The notes beneath the pieces are model-generated. The model did not search any database. It saw only the letters and a list, made by a program, of their open reading frames with translations, and was not told the origin of the DNA. Positions 54,868-63,890 of a stretch of DNA of 64,000 nucleotides are shown one piece after another. A program made the position numbers and the translations under genes. This DNA comes from Hyphomicrobiales bacterium (lineage in GTDB: Bacteria; Pseudomonadota; Alphaproteobacteria; Rhizobiales; Xanthobacteraceae). The stretch spans positions 52,875 through 116,874 of the forward strand of contig JAFKKG010000034.1 in NCBI GenBank assembly GCA_017305715.1. The letters are read 5' to 3'. Position 1 is the stretch's first letter. Each line of letters opens with the position of its first letter.

Positions 54868-55515
54868 ATGTCGAGCATCACCGCCAGCGACCAGCAAGCC
54901 AGCGCGAAGGGAATACCCGAGGCGACGCGCGCGAAGGTCATTCAGCCGGCCTGGGTGCGCGCCCTGCACTGGACCAATGCCTTTGCCATGGTCCTGATGA
55001 TCATGTCGGGCTGGCAGATCTACAACGCCTCGCCGCTGTTCGGCTTCACCTTCCCGGGCAGTATCACCCTTGGCGGCTGGCTCGGCGGCGCGCTGTTGTG
55101 GCACTTCGCCGCGATGTGGCTGTTGATGGTCAACGGCCTGATCTATCTGGCTCTGGGCTTTGCCACCGGCCGCTTCCGCAAGAAGCTGCTGCCGATCACC
55201 CCTGTCGGCGTGATCTCGGATACCAAGGCCGCGCTGACCGGCAAGCTGTCGCACGAGGATCTGTCGAAATACAATCAGGTCCAGAAACTGCTCTATGCCG
55301 GCATTATCGTGGTCGGCATCCTGATCGTGCTGTCGGGACTTTCGATCTGGAAGCCGGTGCAGCTGCAATATCTGACCGCGCTGTTCGGGGGCTACGACAC
55401 CGCCCGCTACGTCCATTTCGTCTGCATGGCCGCGATCGTCGCCTTCATGGTGGTTCATGTCGCGCTCGCCCTCCTGGTGCCGAAGAGCCTGCGCGCGATG
55501 ATCATCGGCCGCTGA
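54868..55515 (+). CDS. Cytochrome b561 / b-type membrane haem protein
   Basis: A 215-residue protein with four membrane helices. Histidines that can bind two haems lie in WVRALHWTNAFAMVLMIMSG (His about residue 35), LWHFAAMWLLMVNGLIYLAL, and VHFVCMAAIVAFMVVHVALA. It is the cytochrome b561-like electron-carrier half of a pair; the molybdoenzyme starts 11 bases after its stop. It should exchange electrons between the quinone pool and the periplasmic molybdoenzyme. ATG 54868 is the likely start; the few codons before are weak. Confidence 0.88.
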   Translation: MSSITASDQQASAKGIPEATRAKVIQPAWVRALHWTNAFAMVLMIMSGWQIYNASPLFGFTFPGSITLGGWLGGALLWHFAAMWLLMVNGLIYLALGFATGRFRKKLLPITPVGVISDTKAALTGKLSHEDLSKYNQVQKLLYAGIIVVGILIVLSGLSIWKPVQLQYLTALFGGYDTARYVHFVCMAAIVAFMVVHVALALLVPKSLRAMIIGR

Positions 55516-55526
55516 GGAGAATAGCC

Positions 55527-56312
55527 ATGCGCCGCCTTCGCAACCTTCTGATCCCCGGCGTCGACAAGAGCCTGCTGCTCAAGGACGCCGTCAAGACCAT
55601 GCCGGACCTGACGCGCCGGCGCTTCGTCGCCGGCGGCGCCAGCTTTGGCGCGTTGACGCTGCTCACCGGCTGCGATGTGACCGATCAATTCTCGGCCGAG
55701 CAGATGCTGAAGCAGGTCTCGAAATTCAATGACGCCGTGCAGGCCTGGATGTTCAATCCCGATGCGATGGCGCCGACGTTTCCGGAAAGCGCGATTACAA
55801 AACCGTTCCCGTTCAACGCCTATTACGGTCTCGAGGACGCACCCGAAATCGAAGGCAAGGACTGGAAGCTCGAGGTGCGCGGCCTCGTCGAAAACAAGAA
55901 GCCGTGGACGCTGGAGGAACTCTACAAGCTGCCGCAGGTCAAGCAGGTCACGCGCCATATCTGCGTCGAAGGCTGGAGCGCGATCGGCAGTTGGACCGGC
56001 ACGCCGCTGCGCGATTTCCTGAAAATCGTCGGCGCCGATACGCGCGCCAAATATGTCTGGTTCCAGTGCGCCGACAAGGACGGCTACAATTCGCCGCTCG
56101 ACATGCGCACCGCGCTGCATGCGCAGACCCAGATGACGTTCAAATTCGGCGACGAGATCCTGCCGCGCGCCTACGGATTCCCGATGAAGATCCGCGTGCC
56201 GACCAAACTCGGCTTCAAGAATCCGAAATACGTGCTCTCGATGGAAGTCACCAACGACTACAAGGGCGGCTTCTGGGAAGACCAGGGATATAATTCGTTC
56301 AGCGGGAGTTGA
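55527..56312 (+). CDS. Tat-exported molybdopterin-dependent oxidoreductase (sulfite-oxidase fold)
   Basis: A 261-residue protein preceded by GAGGAG. Residues about 24-50 hold a twin-arginine signal (LTRRRFVAGGASFGALTLLT) ending in LTGC, so it may be a Tat lipoprotein. The sulfite-oxidase/MsrP fold is seen in WKLEVRGLVENKKPWTLEEL, the Mo-ligand cysteine in RHICVEGWSAIGSWTG (about residue 150), and FQCADKDGYNSPLDM. The substrate could be sulfite, a sulfoxide or another oxo-acceptor. It lacks a dimer domain, like MsrP (YedY), and pairs with the cytochrome b at 54868. Confidence 0.9.
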   Translation: MRRLRNLLIPGVDKSLLLKDAVKTMPDLTRRRFVAGGASFGALTLLTGCDVTDQFSAEQMLKQVSKFNDAVQAWMFNPDAMAPTFPESAITKPFPFNAYYGLEDAPEIEGKDWKLEVRGLVENKKPWTLEELYKLPQVKQVTRHICVEGWSAIGSWTGTPLRDFLKIVGADTRAKYVWFQCADKDGYNSPLDMRTALHAQTQMTFKFGDEILPRAYGFPMKIRVPTKLGFKNPKYVLSMEVTNDYKGGFWEDQGYNSFSGS

Positions 56313-56316
56313 AGAG

Positions 56317-56374
56317 GGCGAATAGCGAGTAGCAAATGGCGAATAGAAGGCCCACTTGCTATTCGCTATTCGCC
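56317..56374. repeat. Inverted repeat overlapping the 3' end of the MFS gene
   Basis: Arms 56317-56335 (GGCGAATAGCGAGTAGCAA) and 56356-56374 match at 18 of 19 bases. The right arm contains the stop and last codons of the MFS gene (LANSE). It lies between the two convergent genes and can act as a transcript end for both. Confidence 0.8.
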
Positions 56375-57519
56375 AGTTTCTTCTGAAACGCGCACAACAC
56401 CGCACCGATCGCCAGCATCGCCGCCGAGATGTTCAGCGCGAACGATAGGCTGCCCATCGCGTCGGTGATCGCGCCGACCACGATCGGCCCGAGCGTCTGG
56501 CCGATGCCGAACGCGATCGTCAGCGCCGCGATGCTGGTCGGCCAGGCCGCGGGCGCATAGTTGAAGCGCACGAACGCGGTGGTCGAGCCTACCACCGCGA
56601 AGAAGGCGACGCCGAACACCAGCGCCGAGATCGCCAGCAACAGCGGCGAGTGCCCGAAGATCGGCAGCGCCGCGCCGATCGCGTTGACACCGAGAATGGC
56701 CGTGGTGGCAAGGCCGCCGCGGTCCATGGCCAGCACCCGGCGCCACAGCCACGGCGTCACGAAGGCGCTGACTCCGATCAGGCTCCAGAACAGGCTCTGC
56801 GCGGGCGCGCCCCCGCCGCCGTCGCGGACATAGGCGATCATGAAGGTCATGTAGGCGATATAGCCGGCGCCGAACAGGAAATAGCCGATCAGATAGACCA
56901 GCACGGGCCGGATCGAGAATTTGGCTGGCGCCGCGCTGTCGATCGCGCCATTCGTGCCGAACGGCGTCAGCAGCAGCGGCAGGATCATGGCCACGGAGAG
57001 CAGCGTCAGCGCCCACCACACGATCCACCATGATCCCGGCCCAAAGGCTTGCAGGACGAACGGTGCAATCAGTCCCGATGCCAGGATGCCGGAGCCGGGT
57101 CCGGCGTAAAACAGGCTGAGCAGGAAATTCGCCCGCTCGGGATGCCGCTGCGCGATCGTGGCGGCCAGCGCCGCACCGCCGACGAATCCGCCGGCCGCGC
57201 CGATGCCCGCCAGCAATCGCGCAAAGCTCAGCACCCAAAAATTGCCCGACAGCGCGCACAGCGCCAGCGAGGCGACCGCGGCCAGCGTTCCCCAACGCAC
57301 CGTGCGCGCCAGCCCGTAACGCCGGATCATCCGCGCGGCGAGCAGCGCGCCCGCGAGATAGCCGACGGCGTTGATCGTGTTCATGAAGCCGGCGGCGGAA
57401 TAGGACCACCCCAGCGCGTCGCGCATGTCCGGCAGCACCAGCGCATAGGCAAAGCGACCGATCCCAAGACCGATCGTTGGCGCCAGCGAGAGAATGAGAA
57501 TCAGCCACGCGGGATGCAT
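56359..57519 (-). CDS. YbfB/YjiJ-family MFS transporter
   Basis: A 386-residue protein with 12 hydrophobic segments, starting at MHPAWLILILSLAPTIGLGI; the upstream frame is not convincing. GIGRFAYALVLPDMRDALGW is the YbfB-type first helix, AARMIRRYGLARTVRWG the loop after helix 2, and the second half opens with the FSIRPVLVYLIGYFLFGAGY block. Substrate unknown. The C-terminus ends LANSE and lies within an inverted repeat, so the last codons may be repeat-derived. Confidence 0.88.
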   Translation of the reverse strand: MHPAWLILILSLAPTIGLGIGRFAYALVLPDMRDALGWSYSAAGFMNTINAVGYLAGALLAARMIRRYGLARTVRWGTLAAVASLALCALSGNFWVLSFARLLAGIGAAGGFVGGAALAATIAQRHPERANFLLSLFYAGPGSGILASGLIAPFVLQAFGPGSWWIVWWALTLLSVAMILPLLLTPFGTNGAIDSAAPAKFSIRPVLVYLIGYFLFGAGYIAYMTFMIAYVRDGGGGAPAQSLFWSLIGVSAFVTPWLWRRVLAMDRGGLATTAILGVNAIGAALPIFGHSPLLLAISALVFGVAFFAVVGSTTAFVRFNYAPAAWPTSIAALTIAFGIGQTLGPIVVGAITDAMGSLSFALNISAAMLAIGAVLCAFQKKLANSE

Positions 57520-57852
57520 GGTGGAGGGTGGGTGGTCAGGCGCTCGCACAGGATACTCCGGCAGGGCGCGCATTGTGGCAGGCGCGCGTTCCCTTGCACA
57601 GCGCGCCGGAAGCAATGGTGTTGTGCCGATTGCGCAATTTCGGCCGACCAGCGCCAGCGCGCTCAGCCGAAAAACCAGCCTCGCTCGCCGGGCCGCCTTG
57701 CCAATCCGCCTTGGGCGCTTTAGCACTCCGGCGGAATTCCGGGGCCTGCGTCATGCCCGGCCTCGCGCCGGGCATCCACGTCTCCCCGCTCGCGACGTTA
57801 GACGTGGATGGCCCGGACAAGCCCGGCCATGACGATTGGATGAGGAAACATC
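57520..57852. other. Intergenic region between divergent MFS and leuB genes
   Basis: 333 bases. A CCGGGC-type palindromic repeat fills 57751-57835. The remaining 230 bases hold no recognised motif; long open frames there are shadows without normal third-position bias. Confidence 0.5.
57751..57835. repeat. Palindromic CCGGGC-type dispersed repeat upstream of leuB
   Basis: Begins GTCATGCCCGGCCTCGCGCC and ends GGACAAGCCCGGCCATGACG; CCACGTCT and AGACGTGG pair in the middle. It is a close relative of 33231-33325. Confidence 0.8.
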
Positions 57853-58965
57853 ATGGCGACCCATAAACTGCTGCTTCTCCCCGGCGACGGCATCGGCCCC
57901 GAAGTGATGGGCGAGGTGCAGCGCCTGATCGACTGGCTCAACGCGCAGGGAATTGCGCATTTCGAGACCGAGCAGGGGCTGGTTGGCGGTTCCGCCTATG
58001 ACGCCCACAAGGTTTCGATCAGTGAAGGCGACATGGCAAAGGCCATGGCGGCGGATGCCGTGATCTTCGGCGCGGTTGGCGGCCCGAAATGGGACGCCGT
58101 GCCCTATGATGTACGGCCCGAGGCCGGCCTGCTGCGGCTGCGCAAGGATCTCGGCCTGTTCGCCAACCTGCGCCCGGCGGTGTGCTATCCGGCGCTGGCG
58201 GAAGCCTCCAGCCTGAAGCGCGAGATCGTCGAAGGCCTCGACATCATGATCGTGCGCGAGCTGACCGGCGGCGTTTATTTCGGTGAGCCTAAAACCATCA
58301 CCGATCTCGGCAACGGCCAGAAGCGCGCCGTCGATACCCAGGTCTATGACACCTACGAGATCGAGCGCATCGCCCGCGTCGCCTTCGATCTGGCGCGCAA
58401 GCGCCGCAACAAGATGACCTCGATGGAAAAGCGCAACGTCATGAAGTCAGGCGTGCTGTGGAACGAGGTGGTGACGCAGGTGCACGCCCGCGAATACAAG
58501 GACGTGACGCTGGAGCATCAGCTCGCCGATTCCGGCGGCATGATGCTGGTGAAGGCGCCGAAGCAGTTCGATGTCATCGTGACCGACAATCTGTTCGGCG
58601 ACATGCTGTCCGACATCGCGGCGATGCTGACAGGATCGCTCGGCATGCTGCCCTCGGCCTCGCTCGGCGAGATCGATGCCAAGACCAAGAAGCGCCGCTC
58701 GCTGTTCGAGCCGGTGCACGGGTCAGCGCCGGATATCGCCGGGAAAGGTCTCGCCAACCCGATCGCGATGATTTCCTCGTTCGGGATGGCGCTGCGCTAC
58801 TCGTTCGACATGGGGTCGCTTGCCGACAAGGTCGATGCGGCGATCGCGGCGGTGCTTGCCAGCGGACTTCGTACCGCGGACATCAAGTCCGAGGGAACGA
58901 CGGCGGCCAGCACCACACAGATGGGCGATGCGATCCTGAAGGAATTGCAGAAACTCCACGCCTAA
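57853..58965 (+). CDS. leuB: 3-isopropylmalate dehydrogenase
   Basis: A 370-residue enzyme of leucine synthesis, converting 3-isopropylmalate to 2-oxoisocaproate with NAD. The N-terminal [16 protein letters not shown], the substrate loop [18 protein letters not shown] with its arginines, [11 protein letters not shown], the Mg-site [20 protein letters not shown] and the NAD-loop [19 protein letters not shown] are all complete. Length is normal. leuC and leuD are not adjacent, so leu genes are split as in many alphaproteobacteria. Confidence 0.98.
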   Translation: MATHKLLLLPGDGIGPEVMGEVQRLIDWLNAQGIAHFETEQGLVGGSAYDAHKVSISEGDMAKAMAADAVIFGAVGGPKWDAVPYDVRPEAGLLRLRKDLGLFANLRPAVCYPALAEASSLKREIVEGLDIMIVRELTGGVYFGEPKTITDLGNGQKRAVDTQVYDTYEIERIARVAFDLARKRRNKMTSMEKRNVMKSGVLWNEVVTQVHAREYKDVTLEHQLADSGGMMLVKAPKQFDVIVTDNLFGDMLSDIAAMLTGSLGMLPSASLGEIDAKTKKRRSLFEPVHGSAPDIAGKGLANPIAMISSFGMALRYSFDMGSLADKVDAAIAAVLASGLRTADIKSEGTTAASTTQMGDAILKELQKLHA

Positions 58966-58977
58966 GCGAAGGGCTCC

Positions 58978-59004
58978 GTTGTCCCGGCTCAAGGCCGGGA
59001 CAAC
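58978..59004. repeat. Hairpin between leuB and a convergent secreted protein
   Basis: TTGTCCCGG (58979-58987) pairs with CCGGGACAA (58995-59003) around a 7-base loop. It is a short relative of the CCGGGC repeats, and may end both transcripts, though no T-tract follows. Confidence 0.55.
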
Positions 59005-59009
59005 GAAAA

Positions 59010-59387
59010 TCAGTAATACGGAATCGGGAACGCCTGCGGATAGCCACCCAAATCCGACGGTGGGTTGAGCGGCTGACGATCGAGCGGACGATTCTTGTTT
59101 TCCATGCCGAACGATCGGGACGGCGGGAACGCATAATCCTGGAATTTGCGGTCACCCGGCAAGACTTCCGTGCCGGCGTCGAGCCACGAACGCGTGGTGA
59201 CGTAAACGCGGGTATTCGGGCCCTGCTGGTAGACCCGGTTGGGGCCCTGCGGTCCGTAATAATGACGGCCGTCCTTGTCGTAACGCGGCTTGGACTGGGC
59301 GCTGGCGGCGGTCGCGCCGACCGCCACAAAGGCCGCTGCAGCCAGCAGCACCACGAGCTTGCTCGCAGCGGGGAATTTTTGGGTCAT
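59010..59387 (-). CDS. Exported protein of unknown function
   Basis: A 125-residue protein with a signal peptide (KLVVLLAAAAFVAVGATA, cut near ASAQ). The mature part is short and aromatic, with YDKDGRHYYGPQGPNRVYQQ, TRVYVTTRSWLDAGTEVLPG and a Pro/Tyr-rich end. It looks conserved among Bradyrhizobium by its motif-like repeats of Tyr-Gly-Pro, but I recognise no family. Likely periplasmic. No clear operon partner; the next gene upstream (59586) is on the same strand but 199 bases away. Confidence 0.75.
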   Translation of the reverse strand: MTQKFPAASKLVVLLAAAAFVAVGATAASAQSKPRYDKDGRHYYGPQGPNRVYQQGPNTRVYVTTRSWLDAGTEVLPGDRKFQDYAFPPSRSFGMENKNRPLDRQPLNPPSDLGGYPQAFPIPYY

Positions 59388-59585
59388 CGCATCCTCGTCA
59401 TTGCCGCCACTCGGGGCTGGCGGATCGCCAAATCGGATTGGCGCTCATTGTAGCCACGGCAGGGCGGTCGCCACTAGGTCTATTGCGCCACACCGGACCA
59501 GAATAATGCCGGCAGAAGCGAAAAAGTTTCATGAAAACCAGTATCTTGGCCGGGTTCACGGGAAGCAAACGCGTCAAAATTAAGA

Positions 59586-60392
59586 CTAGAAGGCGCGGCG
59601 CAATTGCGGATTGCCGACACCGGTCAGCCAATCTGCCGACAGGACCGGCGCGGCGGATGTCGCGCAGTCGCCGCGCCTGAGTTCGGCGCGGGCGAACAAT
59701 TCCGCCAGTTTTGGGTCGTTTCCGGTGCTGAGCAGCGTCAGCCGGTTCAACATGCAGGAGATCGCGGCGCGGCGGGCGGGCAAATTGTCGCCCTGGCACG
59801 ACCAGCCGGAGATGCGGACATTGGGATCGCTGACGCGCTTGATGAATCCGAGGCAGCCGTGGCCGCTGTCGGCGCCGTCGCCGGTCAGGCGCAGCAGGGT
59901 GACGGGGCCGAACTTGCTCTCGATCAGGCCCGCGGTTTCCAGTTCGCCCACGCCGCCCGGGTCGATCCGCGCGGCGATTTCCGCGATCGCGGGGCCCTCA
60001 TGGCTGAGTTCGCGGCCCGGGCGATAGATCTCGAGTTCGGCGGCCGGCCTTTCGGCGGCGCCAGCCCAGCGGAAAACGTCCCGGCGGCCGCCTTGCGGGT
60101 GCCGAAAAATCTTGTAAGCCTCTGTTTTATCGTGAGGATCAAACGCGCTGACGGCGAAAGCGCGTGACGAGCGGTCGGCCAGGTTCCAGGCGCTCCTGGC
60201 CGCGGAGTCCGTCGCGGCATCGGGCAACTGTTCCCATAGCGCGAGGCCGCCGATGGCGAGTAGGGCCAGCGTCATGGCATAGGCAAACAGCCGTGCCAGC
60301 GTACCGCATACCTCGTCCACAAAGCCGGTCAGCGCGGGACCAATTCTCGTCGTATAATCGGATTTGGCCGGTTCGGCCGAAAGGGACTGCAT
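59586..60392 (-). CDS. Membrane-anchored protein of unknown function
   Basis: A 268-residue protein starting at MQSLSAEPAKSDYTTRI. One hydrophobic segment (about residues 35-53, LFAYAMTLALLAIGGLALW) anchors it, and the 210 residues after it would be periplasmic: AEYK-type motif EAYKIFRHPQGGRRDVFRWA, then four cysteines (HGCLGF, GWSCQGDN, AISCML, GDCATS) that could form two disulfides. Function unknown. It is divergent from asd across 129 bases. Confidence 0.75.
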   Translation of the reverse strand: MQSLSAEPAKSDYTTRIGPALTGFVDEVCGTLARLFAYAMTLALLAIGGLALWEQLPDAATDSAARSAWNLADRSSRAFAVSAFDPHDKTEAYKIFRHPQGGRRDVFRWAGAAERPAAELEIYRPGRELSHEGPAIAEIAARIDPGGVGELETAGLIESKFGPVTLLRLTGDGADSGHGCLGFIKRVSDPNVRISGWSCQGDNLPARRAAISCMLNRLTLLSTGNDPKLAELFARAELRRGDCATSAAPVLSADWLTGVGNPQLRRAF

Positions 60393-60521
60393 CAAACGCC
60401 CAAACGCTGCGGTCTAACGTTGTTGCAAACGTTGTATTGAGGGTGTTTCTCGCATAGAAGCGCTGCCTCTTCCCTTTCCGCCGTGGGCGAGGGGACGGCA
60501 TTTTTCTTCGGAGAGTGAACG

Positions 60522-61556
60522 ATGGGTTACAAAGTCGCGCTGGTCGGAGCGACCGGCAATGTGGGGCGGGAAATGCTCAACATTCTCGACGAACGCAAAT
60601 TCCCCGCGGACGAGGTGGTGGCGCTGGCATCACGCCGCAGTGTCGGCGTCGAAGTGTCGTATGGCGACCGGACCCTCAAGTGCAAGGCGCTCGAGCATTA
60701 CGATTTCTCCGATATCGACATCTGCCTGATGTCGGCGGGCGGCGCGGTGTCGAAGGAATGGTCGCCGAAGATCGGCGCTGCCGGCGCGGTAGTGATCGAC
60801 AATTCGTCGGCCTGGCGGATGGATCCGGACGTGCCGTTGATCGTGCCCGAAGTCAACGCGGAGGCCGTGACCGGCTTCACCAAGAAGAACATCATTGCCA
60901 ACCCGAATTGCTCGACTGCGCAGCTCGTGGTGGCGCTGAAGCCGCTGCACGACAAGGCCAGGATCAAGCGCGTCGTGGTCGCGACCTATCAGTCGGTGTC
61001 GGGCGCCGGCAAGGATGCGATGGACGAATTGTTCTCGCAGACCAAGGCCGTCTACACCAACAGCGAGCTGATCAACAAGAAATTCCCGAAGCGTATCGCC
61101 TTCAACGTCATCCCCGAGATCGACGTGTTCATGGAGGACGGTTACACCAAGGAAGAGTGGAAGATGATGATGGAGACCAAGAAGATTCTTGATCCCAAAA
61201 TCAAGTTGACCGCGACCTGCGTGCGCGTGCCGGTCTTCGTCGGCCATTCGGAAGCCGTCAACATCGAGTTCGAGAATCCGATCACCGCCGACGAGGCCCG
61301 CAACATCCTGCGCAATGCACCGGGTTGCCTCGTGATCGACAAGCACGAGCCCGGCGGCTACGTCACGCCGTATGAGGCGGCCGGCGAGGATGCCACCTAT
61401 ATCAGCCGCATCCGCGAGGACGCGACGGTCGAGAACGGCCTGTCGCTGTGGTGCGTCTCCGACAACCTGCGCAAGGGCGCGGCGCTGAACGCGGTGCAGA
61501 TCGCCGAGTGCCTGATCAACCGCAAGCTGATCAGCGCCAAGAAGAAGGCGGCGTAG
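60522..61556 (+). CDS. asd: Aspartate-semialdehyde dehydrogenase
   Basis: A 344-residue enzyme making aspartate semialdehyde for Lys, Met, Thr and diaminopimelate. GGAGAGTGAACG precedes the start. The NADP loop is VALVGATGNVGREML, active-site Cys130 lies in NPNCSTAQLVVAL, and TCVRVPVFVGHSEAVNIEFE holds the substrate arginine and the catalytic His. Length and the end RKGAALNAVQIAECLI are normal for the short bacterial type. Confidence 0.98.
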   Translation: MGYKVALVGATGNVGREMLNILDERKFPADEVVALASRRSVGVEVSYGDRTLKCKALEHYDFSDIDICLMSAGGAVSKEWSPKIGAAGAVVIDNSSAWRMDPDVPLIVPEVNAEAVTGFTKKNIIANPNCSTAQLVVALKPLHDKARIKRVVVATYQSVSGAGKDAMDELFSQTKAVYTNSELINKKFPKRIAFNVIPEIDVFMEDGYTKEEWKMMMETKKILDPKIKLTATCVRVPVFVGHSEAVNIEFENPITADEARNILRNAPGCLVIDKHEPGGYVTPYEAAGEDATYISRIREDATVENGLSLWCVSDNLRKGAALNAVQIAECLINRKLISAKKKAA

Positions 61557-61606
61557 CAGGCAGGCGCAGCGGTCACGTGGAAACAGGGCGTCAGGCAGCA
61601 GGCGAT

Positions 61607-62161
61607 ATGACGGAAGAGTCAGCTTCCTATCGGCCCAATCCGAAGCTGAAACGCGTCGAGCTGGGTTTCGAAAACCTGCTCTTCAACAGCCGCTGGCTGA
61701 TGGCGCCGTTTTATTTCGGCCTCGTCATCAGCCTGGCCGCGCTGCTGTTCAAGTTCTGCATGGAGCTGTGGCACTTCATCCTGCACGTTCCCGCCGCCAA
61801 GGAATCCGACATCATCCTCGGCGTGCTCAGCCTGATCGACATCTCGCTGACCGGCAACCTGATCCTGATCGTGGTGTTCTCCGGTTACGAGAATTTCGTC
61901 TCGAAGATCGATCCCCGCGGTCATCCGGACTGGCCGGAATGGATGACCAAGGTCAATTTCGGCGGTCTGAAGCAGAAGCTGCTGGCCTCGATCGTTGCGA
62001 TCTCGGCGATCCAGGTGCTGAAGGCGTTCATGAACATCGACATCAGTTTCGAACCGACCAAGCTGGCTTGGCTGGTCGGTGTGCATCTGGTATTCGTGGT
62101 GTCGTCCTTCATGCTCGCGATCGGCGACCGCTTTGGCGGTGACGGTCACGGCGGCGAATAG
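61607..62161 (+). CDS. UPF0114 / YqhA-family membrane protein
   Basis: A 184-residue integral membrane protein with four hydrophobic segments. The N-terminal block ELGFENLLFNSRWLMAPFYF is the family signature, followed by LSLIDISLTGNLILIVVFSG and FGGLKQKLLASIVAISAIQV. Function is not established; family members may move ions. It starts 51 bases after asd in the same direction, so it may share its message. Confidence 0.9.
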   Translation: MTEESASYRPNPKLKRVELGFENLLFNSRWLMAPFYFGLVISLAALLFKFCMELWHFILHVPAAKESDIILGVLSLIDISLTGNLILIVVFSGYENFVSKIDPRGHPDWPEWMTKVNFGGLKQKLLASIVAISAIQVLKAFMNIDISFEPTKLAWLVGVHLVFVVSSFMLAIGDRFGGDGHGGE

Positions 62162-62173
62162 CGCAGACCGGCG

Positions 62174-62827
62174 TTACGGGCTGCCCGGCATCCCGGCGAC
62201 ACTGCGAAATTCCTTCGCCGTCTGATCGAGCACGAACAGCGAGCCTTCCGCGACGCCGAAATAGGCGCCGTGCAGACTCATCTCGCCGCGTTCGACCAGG
62301 GTGCGGACGAACGGGAACGTCATCAGGTTTTCGAGGGAGCGGAAGATCGCGGCTTTCTCGATCCGGACCGTGAAATCCTGCATCGTTTCGCGGTCGCGCT
62401 GCTCCACGACCTCGCCCGGCTTGATGAACATCTGCATCCAGCGGCCGATGAAATCGCCCGGCGACAACGGATCGATCTTGTCGATGAAGGCGCGGATGCC
62501 GCCGCATTGCGCGTGGCCGAGCACCACGACATGCTTGATACGAAGCACGTTGACCGCATATTCGAGCGCCGCGGACACACCGTGCGCGCCGCCGTCGGGC
62601 TGATAGACCGGCACCAGATTGGCGACGTTGCGCACCACGAACAGCTCGCCTGGGCCGGCGTCGAAAATGACCTCCGGCGAGACGCGGGAATCGCAGCAGC
62701 CGATCACCATCACGGCGGGCGACTGGCCGCGTTCGGACAGTTCCCGGTAGCGTGACTGTTCTGTAGGCAGCCGCTGCGAGGTGAAGGTCCGGTAGCCGTC
62801 GAGCAGATGTTGCGGAAATGCGGTCAT
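62174..62827 (-). CDS. Beta-class carbonic anhydrase
   Basis: A 217-residue zinc enzyme interconverting CO2 and bicarbonate. Zinc ligands and the Asp-Arg dyad are visible: MVIGCCDSRVSPE (Cys, Asp, Arg near residues 44-49), and VVLGHAQCGGIRAF (His and Cys near 105). Length and the end LFVLDQTAKEF fit cytosolic beta-CAs of alphaproteobacteria. It converges on the UPF0114 gene, 12 bases away, and is divergent from the CoA-ester lyase. Confidence 0.95.
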   Translation of the reverse strand: MTAFPQHLLDGYRTFTSQRLPTEQSRYRELSERGQSPAVMVIGCCDSRVSPEVIFDAGPGELFVVRNVANLVPVYQPDGGAHGVSAALEYAVNVLRIKHVVVLGHAQCGGIRAFIDKIDPLSPGDFIGRWMQMFIKPGEVVEQRDRETMQDFTVRIEKAAIFRSLENLMTFPFVRTLVERGEMSLHGAYFGVAEGSLFVLDQTAKEFRSVAGMPGSP

Positions 62828-62926
62828 GGCCCTTGCCTAACCATAGACCGATGACAGGAACAAGGCTTTCGGAGGGATGTTTGAAATGATATCGCGTGGG
62901 GTTCAAAAACCGTCAGGAAACCAGCC

Positions 62927-63808
62927 ATGATCCGTCCGCGCCGCAGCCTGTTGTTCATGCCGGGATCGAACGCGCGGGCGCTGGAAAAGGCGCGCAACCT
63001 GGCCGCCGACGGCATCATCCTCGACCTTGAGGATTCCGTGGCGCCGGACGCCAAGTCGCTGGCCCGCGACCAGATCGCCAAGGCGATCGCAGCCGGCGGC
63101 TTTGGCAGGCGCGAAGTGCTGATCCGGGTCAACAGCCTGGATACGCCGTGGTGGATCGACGACGTCGGCATGGCCGGCAAGGCCCGGCCCGACGGTATTC
63201 TGGTTCCCAAGATTTCCAGCGTTGCCGATCTCAACGCCATCGCCAATCGGCTCAGCGACATCAACGCGGACGCCTCGATCCGGGTCTGGGCCATGATCGA
63301 AACCGCGCGGGCGGTGCTGGATGCGGACAAGCTGGCAGCGGCCTCGAAGGATTCGGAAACGCGTCTTGCGGGCTTCGTGTTCGGGCCGAACGACATTTCG
63401 CGGGAGACGCGGATCCGGATGCAGCCCGGCCGCGCCGCGATGATCCCGATGATCACCCATTGCATCCTGGCGACGCGGGCGCACGGCCTCGAGATCCTCG
63501 ACGGGCCCTATAGCGACATCAGCAACATCGACGGCTTCGCGACCGAATGCGCGCAGGGCCGCGATCTCGGTTTCGACGGCAAGACGCTGATTCATCCGAG
63601 CCATATCGAGGCCTGCAACGCGATCTTCACGCCGCCGGCGGAGGAAGTCGCCGAAGCCCGCAAGATCATCGCCGCCTTCCAGCACCCCGAAAATGCCTCG
63701 CGTGGTGCGATCCAGCTCGACGGCCGCATGGTGGAGCGGTTGCACGCCGATATGGCCAAACGGACCATCGCGATTGCGGATGCGATCGCGGCGATGGGGC
63801 ATTCATAA
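62927..63808 (+). CDS. CoA-ester lyase of the HpcH/HpaI aldolase / citrate-lyase-beta type
   Basis: A 293-residue cytosolic TIM-barrel lyase with AGGAAACC just before the start. RSLLFMPGSNARALEKARNL, ADGIILDLEDSVAPDAK (metal Asp/Glu), IRVNSLDTPWW, VWAMIETARAVLDADK and FVFGPNDISRETRIRM are the CitE/malyl-CoA-lyase blocks. The late block KTLIHPSHIEACNAIF also fits. It may split malyl-CoA, citramalyl-CoA or a related ester, and could link to malonyl- or propionyl-CoA use; the substrate is not determined. Confidence 0.9.
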   Translation: MIRPRRSLLFMPGSNARALEKARNLAADGIILDLEDSVAPDAKSLARDQIAKAIAAGGFGRREVLIRVNSLDTPWWIDDVGMAGKARPDGILVPKISSVADLNAIANRLSDINADASIRVWAMIETARAVLDADKLAAASKDSETRLAGFVFGPNDISRETRIRMQPGRAAMIPMITHCILATRAHGLEILDGPYSDISNIDGFATECAQGRDLGFDGKTLIHPSHIEACNAIFTPPAEEVAEARKIIAAFQHPENASRGAIQLDGRMVERLHADMAKRTIAIADAIAAMGHS

Positions 63809-63890
63809 GCGTCAGGCGACTAGTTTCTGTACTCAAACCCCTTGTCGTTGTTGGTGAGGAGTGATTCAAGGCTTCCAAATGGAGGCTTTA

